Source of the DNA: Cryptomeria japonica
Lineage: Eukaryota; Streptophyta; Pinopsida; Cupressales; Cupressaceae
Assembly: GCF_030272615.1 (NCBI RefSeq)
Contig: NC_081410.1
Location: 126,045,640 to 126,109,639, forward strand
Length of the DNA stretch: 64,000 nucleotides
Direction of reading: 5' to 3'
Position 1 is the first letter of the stretch, and each line of letters begins with the position of its first letter. A program made the translations under genes and the position numbers. Under the pieces are notes generated by a model. That model ran no database searches, was not told where the DNA came from, and saw nothing but the letters and a program-made list of their open reading frames with translations. Below, one piece after another: positions 22,570 to 34,622 of the stretch.

Positions 22570-25335
22570 TCTTGACGTGTCTAAAATCGCATTGCTACAA
22601 CTCCATCCGACCAATGTAGAATAGAATGATCTCGCCGAGTATCCTATCCTCTCTTGAGATAAGGAAATCCCTAATGCTATTTCAGTGGATCAATGGGGAT
22701 GACCTCAAGGTTTCGATTGTCAGGTCTTGACTGCAGGATTACTCAATGATCGATGTGATTTGCTGGGAGCACAAGGGAACTTATGTATTGCAACAAGCTA
22801 GTCTACTACGATTCTCGGACTACGAAATAAAATTAAAAGGGAAGGAATAGAAGATCTAAAACTAACAAGACTGGTATGCAGGTAGACGGATTCAACATAA
22901 CCAATCCTTGCTTGGCAAGAATGGCTCACAACCTCGCAGGAACAGTGCAATCTTCAAAGGGACTTGGAAGATTTTCAGACTGCAAACGCACGGCTAAGCA
23001 CCCAATTCTGGCGCAGCTCAGACGGACACCTGCAATTGAACTAAGTACAATTCAAAGGCTCAGGTTAACCATACAAAAGGATACAAAATCAGTATATCCT
23101 CAATGGTATGAGCCTGAATCTATCAAATACATGCACACCCAAAACAAAAAGATCTATCTAAAATGCTGAAAGAAACCATGCAAATAGGATGAAAACAACA
23201 CAATAAACACCAAATCAATGTCTATATATTTAATTTCAGCTGCCTATTACAACAATTTCTGCAACATCTCTATGCTACTGCTAAGATCTAACCTATTCTA
23301 ACTTCTAAAATCTAACTCTCTAACAATCTAACCCTTACAAAAGAAAGGGCTCTCCCTTTTATAGAATTTACAATATGAATCAAAGGCTAGGATGGACTGC
23401 ATCCAAGGATCCTCACCTGCCTTCTAGAAGCTGGCAGCTTTAACCCATGCCCATTAAACTCTCAGTCATCTATCCAACTACTATCCCAACTACCCACAAC
23501 TGTTTGGCATTAATTTGAGTCTATTCGGTAGTTGGACATAACTGTCCACAACTGACTTGTTTCCCCTTTCTTTCAAAATATCTGAGTGGGGGCCACAAGC
23601 AGTTTTACAATAAAACAGTTTCAGTTTTCAGAAACTGAACTTCTGGAATGAAATCCAGTTGTGTATTTCTCGAGAATACATAGACTTGCTGCATTCGAAG
23701 TGGTCTTCGGTCTTTGGTCCCAGTGGTGGAATTCAGCTTTGTGGTCTGGTGGCACAATGGCATGCTTCCCAATGCTCGATTCAAATCTCACTCTCCTGCA
23801 GCGCGTTCCTGCATCTTCTTCTTCAGCTTCCAGCACTTGGCTTCTTTACGTTTCAAGCCTTCTCCTGGTTCTTCGGGATGACGTCCTACGAACAACCAAT
23901 CTCACTTTAATAAATCAATTTGAAAAATTAAATAATTTAATTTAACAAATATTAAATCTTAATGTTTAGCTCGAGAAGCTCTTTGCGAGATGTAACTTTT
24001 AAATGTCATCTTTCTCTTCGAATGTGAAATCCGATCCTCGTCCAAGATGTGTGATTTTCACTTTGCTATAAAAAATGGCTAACTTGATTAAAATTCGACA
24101 TTTTTATTAAAAGGTTGAACTATAGTGTCTTTTACATACGTCCTTTTGATGAATTTTGACCATACTAGGCAAAATGTGAGATTTCCTTTTCAAGTTACTT
24201 TCCTTTGTAATCCGAATTTCAGGAATTTTAGCTTAAATGGGAGATTTTAACTAGACACTTTAATCGCCCTCCTGTGCAATTTTGGACTTAAAAGGGACTT
24301 TGTAAGGCTTTCAAGAATTTCGGGTCTAAAGAAGATTTTGAGAGTTTAAGTCCATTTTCAAGCATTTTGGGTAAAATTGTTTCTACGCGATTTCTACAAT
24401 TTGCAATTTTCGACTAACTTAGCACCTTTTTCAAACTTTCTATTCTCCTCGCAACTCAGCTAAGAGGGCCGACTTTGAGAGTTTGCCCGAGTTTAGACAT
24501 TTTCGGGCTTGAAGGCCACTTTGAAAAGTTTTTAAAGTTAATGATTTTACCTTATTTTCTAAATTCGGCCTAAGAGGGTTTTTTGCAAACTTTAATGGCT
24601 TACCTCTCATTTTCCATTTTCGGCCATTTTGCAAAGTTTTTAAAGTTAGAACGCTGTACCAATTTTTGCGATTTTCGGGCCAAAAGGGGGTTTTGAAAAG
24701 TTTTAAGTTTAAGCGTTCTCCCTTTATTTTGTGATTTTCAGGTTGAAAGGCCCTTTTGCCAAATTAGAAAGTTTAATACCTTCCTCATTACCTTTGCGAT
24801 TTTTGGCTCAAGAGGTGAGAATAAGAGGTTGAAAGAATGGTTTTCAGCCTGAATGGCCTTTTCGAAAGTTATGCCATTTTCGGGCGAATGGGCCCTTGTG
24901 CAAACCTGACGCGATTTACACTTAGCCTGATTTTCGGCCTGAAAGGATACTTTGTGAGTTTCGGGCGGATTGGGGATTCGGCGAACTTGTGCGATTCTCT
25001 TTCATTTCAGCTTGTGAGGGCAAGATGGTGCGATTCGAAACTTCGCAGTTTAGGCCTGACGATTTTCGAGCTACAAAAAGCCTTAGAAAGTTCGGGTATA
25101 AGCGATTTTACTTGCCCTCTGTGAGCGAACTTCAGGCAAACTGAAGGAAATGCACGATTTTGATAGCTTGCAGACTTCGCAATTTAGACTTGGTTTTGGC
25201 TTAGAAGATGGTTTCGCGATTTTACCTTTGCCTCTCCGACCTTACTTGGACTTTCTCTCGTTCATTAAGCAAACTTCAAACCAAAAAATGGGGGTCCCTG
25301 TCCTGGACGAGGATGGGTGTGCAATACGCACAACA
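22570..25335 (-). mobile_element. B1: giant solo-LTR-like unit
   Basis: The minus-strand unit of 2766 bp starts TGTTGTGCGTATTGCACAC at 25335 and ends GACACGTCAAGA at 22570 (terminal CA decayed to GA). Flanks are GGTAT and AGTAT, a TSD with one mismatch. Its last 700 bp match B2, for example CTGACAATC and CTGCATACC phrases. TATAAAAG lies at 23356-23363. The GTAAGT of relatives has decayed. The U3 part (about 24000-25250) holds degenerate TTTCGGGC/GCAAAGTTT repeats. No coding content. Confidence 0.8.
23356..23363 (-). promoter_or_regulatory. TATA box of B1
   Basis: TATAAAAG on the minus strand in TTCTATAAAAGGGAGAG context, 794 bp before the 3' end and aligned with the TATA box of B2. Confidence 0.55.
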
Positions 25336-27149
25336 AGTATGTCATGTTTTGCCCAAATCATATGTTTTCAGTAATTTAAAGTTTAGAACAGCAATAGTAT
25401 CAATTTCTCTTCATTTCCAACGTTGTTTTTATCATGTACATGGCATAAATATCAAAAGAAAAGAAAAATCAGAAAAAACCTTTGAAACACAAAAAATTAG
25501 AATTACCAAAACCCAAAAAAAACACAACTTTCTGACCATCCAAAACATATTTGTAGTGTCATAAATTGTACACCCTTCCTAGAGTGGTACAATTCCACAC
25601 TTAGTTTAGCACTTGCCTTAGTGTGTTTGCATCTTGCATTATAATTTCCCTTTAAGCATTTAATTAATTAATTTAATATTTCAGCACTCCCCACATCATA
25701 AAATTGGGCCTTTTACCCTAAGTGTGCCCCTTTTTATTTTATTCCTCCAATAAATCATTAAATCATAAACCCTAATTATGTCCTATTTTGACCCTTAAGG
25801 CCCGATTTCGCATATCAAAACAGCTCGAAATCCGCTATGACTTTGGGATTCGCTCTAATATCATCATATCTAACGACCCTGCAAATTTGGTGAAAAGTTG
25901 GTCGGATCATGTTCAAAGTGCACATGGTCCTCGGCTTTTTGCCCAAAATTTCGGGAGCATAATTCTATGATATCATAATGTTTAACCCAAAAGATTGGCG
26001 GGAAATTCAAATCCTAAGTCGGCCTAAACATGAAATTAAGGTCTAGGGTTTCATACTTAAGAGCTCTTTCTTCATTTGAAGGGATCGGTCTAATGGGATC
26101 TAAGAATCTAAGAGTAGGTTTTTGGAGCACAAGGAGCCTTCTATGTAGTGAAGGAGAAGCCTATGTGGAGTATTCAACAACATTTCATCAACCATTCATC
26201 ATCAATTAGGAGCCTTGAAGACATTCAAGGAGATCACCGACTAACGATTGGCTTGTACCCCTCCCTTAGGGGTTGGGTATGGTTTCATGTTATTTTCATA
26301 TCTTTGCATAAGCTTGATTACATCAATTTACATATTTACATTCATGCTTTAGATCATCATTGATTTAGAGCATTTACTTTGTCAATTATAAGAAATTAGG
26401 GTTTACTCTTTAGGTTTTCTCTAGATTGTTTGCTTTCATTTTAGGATCTTGCATACACACAAGGTTCTAGCACACACATTTTCAATACATTATCGGCTAT
26501 TTGTGGACGTGGAAATCACCAACGCAGGGGTTTGACTGAGGCAAAACCCTATATAGCCACCCCAAACCCTCTCTTTTCAATTGCAAGTGCAGAAACAGGT
26601 ACCCAGAAGGAGTTTTAGATTAGGAAAAGGCACAAGTACCACCCAGAAGTCCCAGAATTGCTCAAAATTGTCAAGGACAGGGGCATGGCACCCTAGTCCT
26701 ACCCATGACAATGGCGTGGCACCATGGTCCCCCTCAAAATCACTGATTTTTGACAAGGTACAGGCTCAGGGTCTCAAAATTGCATCCCCTCAGTTGCAAC
26801 TTTATGTCGGGTTCTCAAGGGCAGTGGCGTGGCACCCTGGTCCTAGTCAGTTTGGCTTAGTTTTCAGCATTAGGTACGCATTCAAATTCCTCCTCCTTGT
26901 CTGCTTTCAGTATCTCAGTTCTAGATCTGCAAGTTTGTGCAATTTCAGTTCATATGTGCTTCATTGTTCATCTCCTAGTCTAGTGGATCATTCAAACCCT
27001 AATTTTTCTCGTCACATACAACAAGAGGAATAGAAACCCTAAGAGATAACCCTTGGCTCTCTCTTTCTCACAAGAAGTAGCCAAAGTGAGCTATCTCCCT
27101 AGGCTCTTTCGTATTCCCAATGTGTTGGCTAAAGTGGGATTAGGTCCTA
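25336..27149 (+). other. Probable LTR fragment F, host of B2
   Basis: An LTR-like start TGTCATAAATTGTACACCC lies at 25557 and a TATATAG box near 26553 (AAACCCTATATAGCC). Three degenerate copies of GGCGTGGCACCCTGGTCC lie near 26682, 26714 and 26824. The sequence continues beyond B2 at 33803. No TSD was established and no product recognised. Confidence 0.4.
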
Positions 27150-27157
27150 GTCACTAT

Positions 27158-27200
27158 TGTGCGAATCGCACACCCATCCCTGTCTTGGACAGGGACCCCC
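27158..27200 (+). other. Double hairpin at the 5' terminus of B2
   Basis: TGTGCGAATCGCACA and CCCTGTCTTGGACAGGG are perfect inverted repeats (6-bp and 7-bp arms), followed by ACCCCC. The A and P units have a different sequence but the same two-hairpin order. Confidence 0.8.
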
Positions 27201-28089
27201 CCCAGTTTGTGCCTTTCTGTCCTTGCGGAAGAGGAAGGGGATATGAAGGGTCGAGTGCCGCTAAAACCAAATGCCTCAAAGGGCCATATTGCGAACTTAA
27301 AACTCCCCAATTCTAGCAAAATTGCCTAAATGTGAAGAAAGAGTTAAGCCCTGCAATGACGTTGAAATGTCGATTTTCGCCAAAGGATACAAAGGAGATA
27401 AAATGTGCAAAGTGCCAACGTTGACAAACTCGCCCAAGTGCCAAAAGCTCGCACTTCTTGAGGAAAAAGTTTAAAATCACCAAAATACCCAAGAAGGGCG
27501 AATTTCGGACCCAGAGGCCAAAATTTTAAAAAGGTTAAAAAGTTGCCAAAACCGCCCAGAGGGCCGAATTTCGGATCCTGGGGTCAAATTCTCAAAAAAA
27601 TTCAAAAGTTAACAAAACTGGCAAAAGGTCCGAAAATGCCTTTAAATTTGCAAAAGACCCCCAAAGGTCCGAAATTCACTTAAGTCATCTAATTTCGGAC
27701 CTGTTGTGACCATTTCATACATCGCCCCATTGCAAATGGGGACCCCTACTTTTTTGCTTTTTTAGGGTTTGTTTTCTAGGTCTTTTAGGGTTTTGTCAGT
27801 TGGCCTTTGCATTTTGAGTGTCGCCAAGGGGATCACCTGGATAGCAAGTCCTGCTGGAGCGAAGTCCTGATCCTGAAATTGGGCTAAGTCTGGAATATCC
27901 TGATCCTGAAATTTGACTAAGTCTGGAAAACTGAAAAACCTCCAAAAATTAGATTTTGCAATATAGCTCCTAGAGGTCTGAAACCACTCTCAAACATCCT
28001 GAAAGTATATATGGAATATAACTTAAAGTATAAGAAAGTCTTATACTTAAATGTTATATTCCATAAAATTATCCTGTCGAAGAGTTCAA

Positions 28090-29215
28090 AAAGTCAAATT
28101 TCGCTCCTATCCTTCACTGAGGATCTAGAGCGAATTTCGCTCCTGACCCTCTCAGGAGGTCCAAAGCGAATCACTCTTGTCCCTCACCAAAGGTCCAGGG
28201 CGAAAAAGCTTATTGGAGTCATTCCTGACCTTGTTTGGTCAAATTGAGACATCAAAGGCATGGTGAAGGACGAAATGAACGTGATAAAGCATCCAGATTT
28301 GATTAAAGACAATGAAATGATGGAGTTTTGCCTAGAAGGGTAATTTCGCTCCTGTCCCTCACTGAAGGACCAGAGCGATTTTCTTTATATACACATTTTT
28401 AGACCTTTCTTGGACTTGAACTCTTATTCATGGCGTGTAACAAGATGAAATCTTCCCTAGCCAAGACATTTCATGATGAAAGACGAAGCATTTTGGCCTA
28501 GAAGGCAAAGTTCGCTCCTATCCCTCACTGAAGGACCAGAGCTTGATTTTCAAATTTGCACCGTTCTTGCAGGATCAAAATGATTTTATGATTTGAAGAG
28601 ATCAAGGAAAGCATGTTTTGTCCATTGAATATAATTTGAGTGGTCCACAAAGGAGGAAATCAACCTAAATGACAATAGGCGCTCCTGTCCCTCACTGAAG
28701 GACCATGGCATTTTTCCAAAATTCTCCTCTTTGTTTAAGATTTTGAGGCAAAACCTGACTTGGATGGGAGGGAGAAATGATGTTTTATGCCTTAGATGCG
28801 ATTGAGGGTTTATAGAACAAAGAAATATACCTAGAAGGCAAAAGGCGCTCCTATCCCTCTCCAAGGGTCCAGAACGATTTTCTAAAAGTGCAAATTTCTT
28901 GCAAAGACAAGGCAAGTTTTGTGATTGAAATGAATGGAAGAAGGCATGTTTAGCCCGTTGCAGATAATTTGGAAGGCTAGCAAAGGACGGATAAGCTTAA
29001 AAGTAAAAAATCGCTCCTGTCCCTCTCCAAGGGTCCAAGGCGAAAAAGTCCTAAAGGCACTTCCCTTCTAAAAATCAAGTGAAATTAAACTCAAAGCTCC
29101 AATTAAAAATGCCATTTAGATGCCTAGATGAAGTTTTGGACAAGAAAATGAGGAATGCAAGAGCAAAGTTGCAAGTTCGCTCCTGTCCCTCTCCAAGGGA
29201 CCAGGGCGAAGTTAG
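28090..29215. repeat. Hairpin array with 166-bp period in A2
   Basis: Motif CGCTCCTGTCCCTCACTGAA then GGACCAGAGCG (arms CGCTC/GAGCG and GTCC/GGAC). Copies start at 28347, 28513, 28680, 28846, 29012 and 29178: intervals 166, 167, 166, 166, 166. Three packed copies precede at 28097-28205. Sequence between the hairpins keeps length but little identity apart from words such as CCTAGAAGGCAAA. Confidence 0.9.
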
Positions 29216-30770
29216 TGGCATTCATTATTTTTTACCATATTTGAGCGCTAATATCCTCCAAAATTGCATTAGATGCCAAATTGCTAACTTCGAAATATTT
29301 GAAAAAATTAAATCACATTGGCATTTAATAAATTAATTTTGAGCCTCAAAAAATCGAATTTTTATTATAAAGGCATTTAAAATTAATTTTTGTGAAATTA
29401 AAATTAAAAATGGAGCCCTTGAGGGCTTATTTTTATTATTTTATCAAGTCGGCCTCTCCTTTTTGCAATTTTATTTATTTTCTTAGCCTTTTGTTGGCAA
29501 GTCGGCCTTGGAGGGAAGAGGGGTGAGCGCTCTATATATTGAAGGGGTTTGTTTCACAATTCAAATCATTCAATCATCCTTTCAAGTGCGAATTTGGAGA
29601 GCTAATTGAAGGTGCGAAATCTAGCTGGAGTGGAGCGAATTTCTACTAAGTGTGGAGACTAAGGAGGGCGAAATTCATCTTGAAGGCTATTGGAGAGGCG
29701 AATTTCTTGCTAGATTGGAGGATAATTTCCAGATTTTTGAAGGCATTTGAAGGCGAATTTCCAGATTTTGAAGAAGCTAGTGGAAGGTGGAGCCCTTTTG
29801 AAGGCTAAAGGAGGCGTACTTCATCCAAGGGATGGCTATAAATCTTGCCCAACAAAATCCGGTCTTCTTCCTTCATTTTTCAAGGTTTTGTACTTAATTA
29901 CTCAAGAGAAGGTATGAAGAATTACTTTTTTTGAAGATCTCATTCAAGACTTATTGTGATCCCATTGCAATTCTGTAAAATCTAAGTCTTGAAAATCCAA
30001 TTTCATTCATGATTAATTTGAAAATGTATAGTTCTTGATTTATCATGACTTTTTTCAAATTAATATCTTAAGTTTTACCTTTGAAAGGTCTTAAATTTCA
30101 TGCCTTGAGGTTTGATGCTCAAAAGACTAACTTTAATATTTTGTGTAGGCATCAAATGGAGATCCCGGAGTTGTAAAATCAAGCCAGATCAAGGACGGTC
30201 TCCTCCAAGAAGATCAAGCAAGGACAAGGGTGACCTCCTCCAGTCTAGCATCGACAGGGACGACCTTCTTCGATCCAGCATCATCAGGATAAGGAATAAC
30301 TTCTTCTAATCCAGCATTCCAAGGCGAGGTACATCAATCATCCTGCACATCAAAGACAAAAGAAGTTAGAGCAAGGGTTCGTTGAAGAAGCAGATAGTTC
30401 CAGATGAATTAATTAAAGCTAGCTTCTCAACAACATCAAATCGAATATCTACCAAGTTACAAGTGTCAGACGAGGTGGCATCCTAGTCATCACTTCTCCA
30501 GTCAGTGTGGTCCACCTCAGCATGTCCAGATTCAATGTACCTAACTCATGGGAGATGGCACAAACTTCAATGTACCTACCCCGACTATTCATTGGTGGAA
30601 TTTTCTAGAGAGGACATGTGTCCAAGCAATACAATTTTATCATTGGTCGAGCATTAAATGTTGTGTAATGGTTGTAACAAACCCTAATTAGGGTTTTCAT
30701 TATTGAATCTTGGCCATTGATCTCAAATTGATCTCAGCCATCGAATTGTATTATGGGCACTATATAAGCC

Positions 30771-30778
30771 CCGACTTT
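30771..30778 (+). promoter_or_regulatory. TATA box of A2
   Basis: TATATAAG in GGGCACTATATAAGCCCC context, 850 bp before the 3' end. Confidence 0.6.
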
Positions 30779-31416
30779 TCATTTTGTAAAGGCAGTTGGA
30801 AGCAGTTAGAGAGTAGTTAGAGAGTGAGTAGTCAGTTAATAGAATAGCAATTAGAGTAGAATAGGAGGACAAGGCAAGAAATTGTTGCCATTGACTGTAA
30901 ACAAACTCCATTTTCATTGAAGTAATGGTGAAGTGTGTCGTTTCTTGCAATATGCATGGTTTCTTGTTGAATCTTCAATCCTAGATGGTAGATTATTAGA
31001 TGAGTGGAAGAAATGTGCTTGATTGATGGTGAAATTCGTATATCCAAACTACTAGCAGTTTGTTGATTGCAGACTTGCCTTGCGTAGTCAACTGGAATCG
31101 TTCAGCCTAAGCCTAACTTCAATTATCACTTCTTCATTGATATGCATCAGCCTAATGGTGTCTATGCCTGCACTGATGATTTGAACATCATAAATCTTTC
31201 CTTCGAAGATCGCACTAGCCTTGTGGAGATGGTCCTGCGATGTCAAAACAAGACTTAGTTAGAATTTCATCAAAGATCATTCATTGCTCCTACATTCTTA
31301 GTATTAGAATTAGATCCTTTCCTCACCCTCATCTCTTTTCTTTTTTTCAAATCAAAGCTAGTAAGACCCTGTGTTCCAGCAATATTCAAAGCAGATCAAA
31401 CGTTCAATCATCAAAT

Positions 31417-31422
31417 GTAAGT
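31417..31422 (+). promoter_or_regulatory. Conserved GTAAGT in A2
   Basis: It lies 204 bp before the 3' end within GTAAGTCCCCTTGTGATTCC; a TTCCAG word follows 15 bp later. Possible leader splice donor; not proven. Confidence 0.4.
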
Positions 31423-31626
31423 CCCCTTGTGATTCCAGCAAATCACATCATACCACTGGTGCTCGTCCACATGTAGAGATCCTACATACAAGAACCTTGA
31501 AATTTCTCTGATTGATCCTTTTCGCGATATCTTCAGCATTTGGAAACTTTACTCAAGAGAGGATAAGGTACCCTTGGGTATTTTATTCTGTGTTTGATAG
31601 TGTACAAAATACATGTCAACAGGACC

Positions 31627-32250
31627 CTGGGGCCAAAATTTGAAAAGTGAAAAGTTTGCAAAAAGTGCCCAAAGGGCCGAATTTGGGCCTTTAAGTGAAA
31701 ATTTGAAAAGTGAAAAAGTTGCAAAAAGTGCCCAAAGGGCCGAATTTGGGCCTTTAAGTGAAAATTTGAAAGGTGAAAAAGTTGCAAAAAGTGCCCAAAG
31801 AGCCAAATTTGGGCCTTTAAGTAAAAATTTGAAAAGTGAAAAGTTGCAAAAAATGCCCAAAGGGCCGAATTTGGGCCTTTAAGTGAAAATTTGAAAATTG
31901 AAAAAGTTGCAAAAAGTGCCCAAAGGGCTGAATTTGGGCCTTTAAGTGAAAATTTGAAAAGTGAAAAAGTTGCAAAAAGTGCCCAAAGGGCCGAATTTGG
32001 GCCTCTAAGTGAAAATTTAAAAGTGAAAAGTTTGCAAAAAGTGCCCAAAGGGCCAAATTTGGGCCTTTAAGTGAAAATCTGAAAAAAGGAAAAGTTGGCA
32101 AAAATGCCCCAAATGGCCAAATTCGGACCTTTTAGCCAAAATGTTAAAAAGTGAAAGTTGGCAAAACACTCCAAAATCCCAAAGTTTGCAAAAGTGCCCA
32201 AAATCCCGAAATTCACCATTAAGGGGTGAAATGTCAAAGTTTTTAAAACT
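31627..32250. repeat. Tandem repeats of about 60 bp in B2
   Basis: Seven to eight units of GGGCCGAATTTGGGCCTTTA followed by AGTGAAAATTTGAAAAGTG and GTTGCAAAAAGTGCCCAAA. Middle units are almost identical and the right end decays. Open frames on both strands across this array are spurious. Confidence 0.9.
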
Positions 32251-32968
32251 TTTTGAACACCCCTCTTGCCCGAAATTGCCAGGAACAACTAAATTCACGG
32301 AAGGAGTAAAGCGTTAAAACTTGGGAAATTTTCAAATGACCCTCCAGGCGTTAAATTTTAATATTTGTTAAATTAATTAATTAATTTTTCAAATTGATTT
32401 ATTGAAATGAAATTGATCATTTGCAGGTCGCAGGACGTCATTAAAGAACTAGGAGAAAGACTTGACACGCAAATCGAAGAAGGATCACAATCAAAGCCAA
32501 GCGCTGAAAACTGAAAAAGAAAAAAGATGTGGGAACGTGCTGCAGGAGCGTGAGAGCAACCAAACATTGGGAACCGTGCCGCTGAACAAAGATGAAGTCC
32601 ACCACCAAGACCAAAGACCAAAGAACACTCTGAATGCTGCAAGTTTATGCCTTCTCGAGAAAAAGCACACAGCTCAATTTAATTCCAGGAATTCAATTTC
32701 TAAAAAGCTGAAATTGTTTTATTGTAAAATTGCTTGTAGATCCCACTCAGATATTTTGAAAGAAAGGGTAAACAAGTCAGTTGTGGACAGTTATGTCCAA
32801 CTACCAGATAGACTCAAATTGAAGCCAAATAGTGGCAGGTAGTTGAAATTGTGGTTGAATGGATGAGTGAGAATTTAATGGGCGTGGGTTAAGGCTGCCA
32901 GCTTTTGGATGGCAAGTTGCACCCTTGGATGCAATCTATCCTAGCCTTCAATTCAAAATTGTAATATC

Positions 32969-32976
32969 TATAAAAG
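32969..32976 (+). promoter_or_regulatory. TATA box of B2
   Basis: TATAAAAG in AATATCTATAAAAGGTAGAG context, 833 bp before the 3' end. Confidence 0.55.
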
Positions 32977-33584
32977 GTAGAGGTCTTTCTTTTGTAAAGG
33001 GTTAGATGGTTAGATAGTTAGAGATTGTTGGATAGTTAGACTCTGGTGAGAGAGTTAGATTTTAGAGTTAGAATAGGTTAGATTTTAAGCAGTACCATAG
33101 AGATGTTGCAGAAATTGTTGTAATAGGCAGCTGAAATCAATATATAGACATTGATTTGGTGTTTATTGTCTTGTTTTCATCCTGTTTGCATGGTTTCTCT
33201 CGGCACTTTAGATAGATCTTTCTATTTTGGGTGTGCAGGTATTTGATAGATTCAGGCTCATACCATTGAGGATATACTGATTGTGTATCCTTTTGTATGG
33301 TTAACCTGAGCCTTTAATTGTGCTTAGTTCAATTGCAGGTGTCCGTCTGAGCTGCGCCAGAATTGGGTGCTTAGTCGTGCGTCTCCAGTCTGAAAATCTA
33401 CCAAGTCCCTTTGAAGATTGCACCATTCCTGCAAGGTTGTGAGCTATTCTGGCCAAGCAAGAATTGGTTATGTTGAATCCATCTACCTGCATACCCGTGT
33501 TGTTAGTTTTAGATCTCCTAACCCTTTCCTTTTGCTCTTTATTACGTAATTCAAGAATCACAACAGACCAACTTGTTGCAAATC

Positions 33585-33590
33585 GTAAGT
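33585..33590 (+). promoter_or_regulatory. Conserved GTAAGT in B2
   Basis: It lies 217 bp before the 3' end in GTAAGTCCCCTTGTGCTTCC. The aligned site in B1 has mutated. Confidence 0.4.
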
Positions 33591-33842
33591 CCCCTTGTGC
33601 TTCCAGCAAATCACATCGATCATTGAGTAATCCAGCAGTCAAGACCTGACAATCAAAACCTTGAGGTTGTCCCCTTTGATCAAACAAAAAATAGCATTAG
33701 GGATTTCCTTATCTCAAGAGAGGTTAGGATACTCAGCGAGTACATTCTATTCTGCGTTGGCCGTATGGAGTTTGCAGCAATGCGATTTCAGAAACGTCAA
33801 CAATCACCCGGTCTAGCTTTTTCCCCTCCACAATATCCAAAC

Positions 33843-34184
33843 TGTAGTTGGCATAAAACGCATATTGTTATGTTTGATAATTTTGGTTACCCAATAGTGT
33901 ATTAATTAATTGTATTAAGTGGGTTGTCACTCTCGAGTAGTTATGTGTCGGTTGGTTGACGGTTGTGTATCTCTCGACAACCGTCGAGTCCTTTAAATAT
34001 GTCATGTACCGCCAAGGAAGCAGTACGGTATTGTGGGATCTATTGTAATCCTTGGTGGACCATCTCTAGTCTCTTCTCTGTAATAATTGCATGTGTGAAT
34101 AAAGATACATTTTACTGTCGTGTCTGGCATTGTCATGTACATTATTATTGTTTGTATTTAATTTACTAGTTGTAGCGGTAAACA
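33843..34184 (+). repeat. 5' LTR of E
   Basis: 342 bp, TGTAGTTGGC...GGTAAACA. The internal region begins TTTTGGTGTCC, so a primer-binding site starting TGG at 34188 is likely; the tRNA is not identified. Confidence 0.9.
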
Positions 34185-34355
34185 TTTTGGTGTCCTTGCC
34201 TTAAAATAAATCGGGTCAGCCTTGAGTGATTCATGCCTGTAGACCCCATTAAAAGTGAGAAGAGGACACAGGGTGGTCAAGACCAAGCGATTAGATGATC
34301 TGTCGACCCTCGGGCGGAGGGAGCACAAAGACAAGTCAAAGCCTAGAGGTACCCG

Positions 34356-34597
34356 GAGTGTTGGGAAGTTAGAGGTGGACGTGTAGAGGACGCTCGCGTG
34401 GCCGAGAGTGCAAGGAAAGCACCGGAACGTTGCAGTTGGAATAGTCCACCCAGGTTCGGCACACCTGGAAGTACTCGAGTGTTGGGGATGTTGAAGGTGG
34501 ACGTGTAGAGGACGCCTGCATGGTTGAGAGTGCAGGAAAAGCACCAGAACGTAGTGGTCAAAACAATCCACCCAAGTCTAACACACAAGGTGAATAC
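34356..34597. repeat. Tandem duplication of about 121 bp in the E leader
   Basis: Two copies of a unit starting GAGTGTTGGG and containing GGTGGACGTGTAGAGGACGC begin at 34356 and 34477. They lie between LTR and gag. Confidence 0.75.
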
Positions 34598-34622
34598 ACA
34601 TGGTACCTTCCGAGTGAAAACA

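Larger units (their letters stand above)
27702..31621 (+). mobile_element. A2: giant solo-LTR-like unit with 166-bp hairpin array
   Basis: It starts TGTTGTGACCATTTCATAC and ends AATACATGTCAACA. GGACC flanks both sides (27697-27701 and 31622-31626), a perfect TSD, placed within the tandem array of B2. Length is 3920 bp. In order: terminal hairpins, hairpin array (28090-29215), an AT-rich stretch, conserved block AACAAACCCTAATTAGGGTT (about 30678), TATATAAG (30771-30778), leader, GTAAGT (31417-31422). It carries no ORF like that of P1/P2; the place of the ORF is taken by the hairpin array. Confidence 0.85.
27155..33802 (+). mobile_element. B2: giant solo-LTR-like unit, interrupted by A2
   Basis: It starts TATTGTGCGAATCGCACAC (TG decayed to TA) and ends AAACGTCAACA. 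Flanks are GTCAC (27150-27154) and ATCAC (33803-33807), one mismatch. Without A2 it is about 2.72 kb, close to B1. Features: the terminal double hairpin at 27158-27195, an array of about 60-bp repeats split by A2 (27480-27701 and 31627-32250), TATAAAAG at 32969-32976 and GTAAGT at 33585-33590. No ORF of significance; long frames across the array are repeat artefacts. Confidence 0.8.

Noticed and set aside
26581-27033. 150-codon plus-strand ORF
   Set aside because: Low-complexity LTR-like sequence with GGCGTGGCACC repeats, no domain, and directly after a TATA-like box.
31533-32101. Long open frames on both strands (KFSLKGPNSALWALFATFS repeats)
   Set aside because: They are translations of the 60-bp tandem repeat of B2; every frame stays open only because the unit length allows it.
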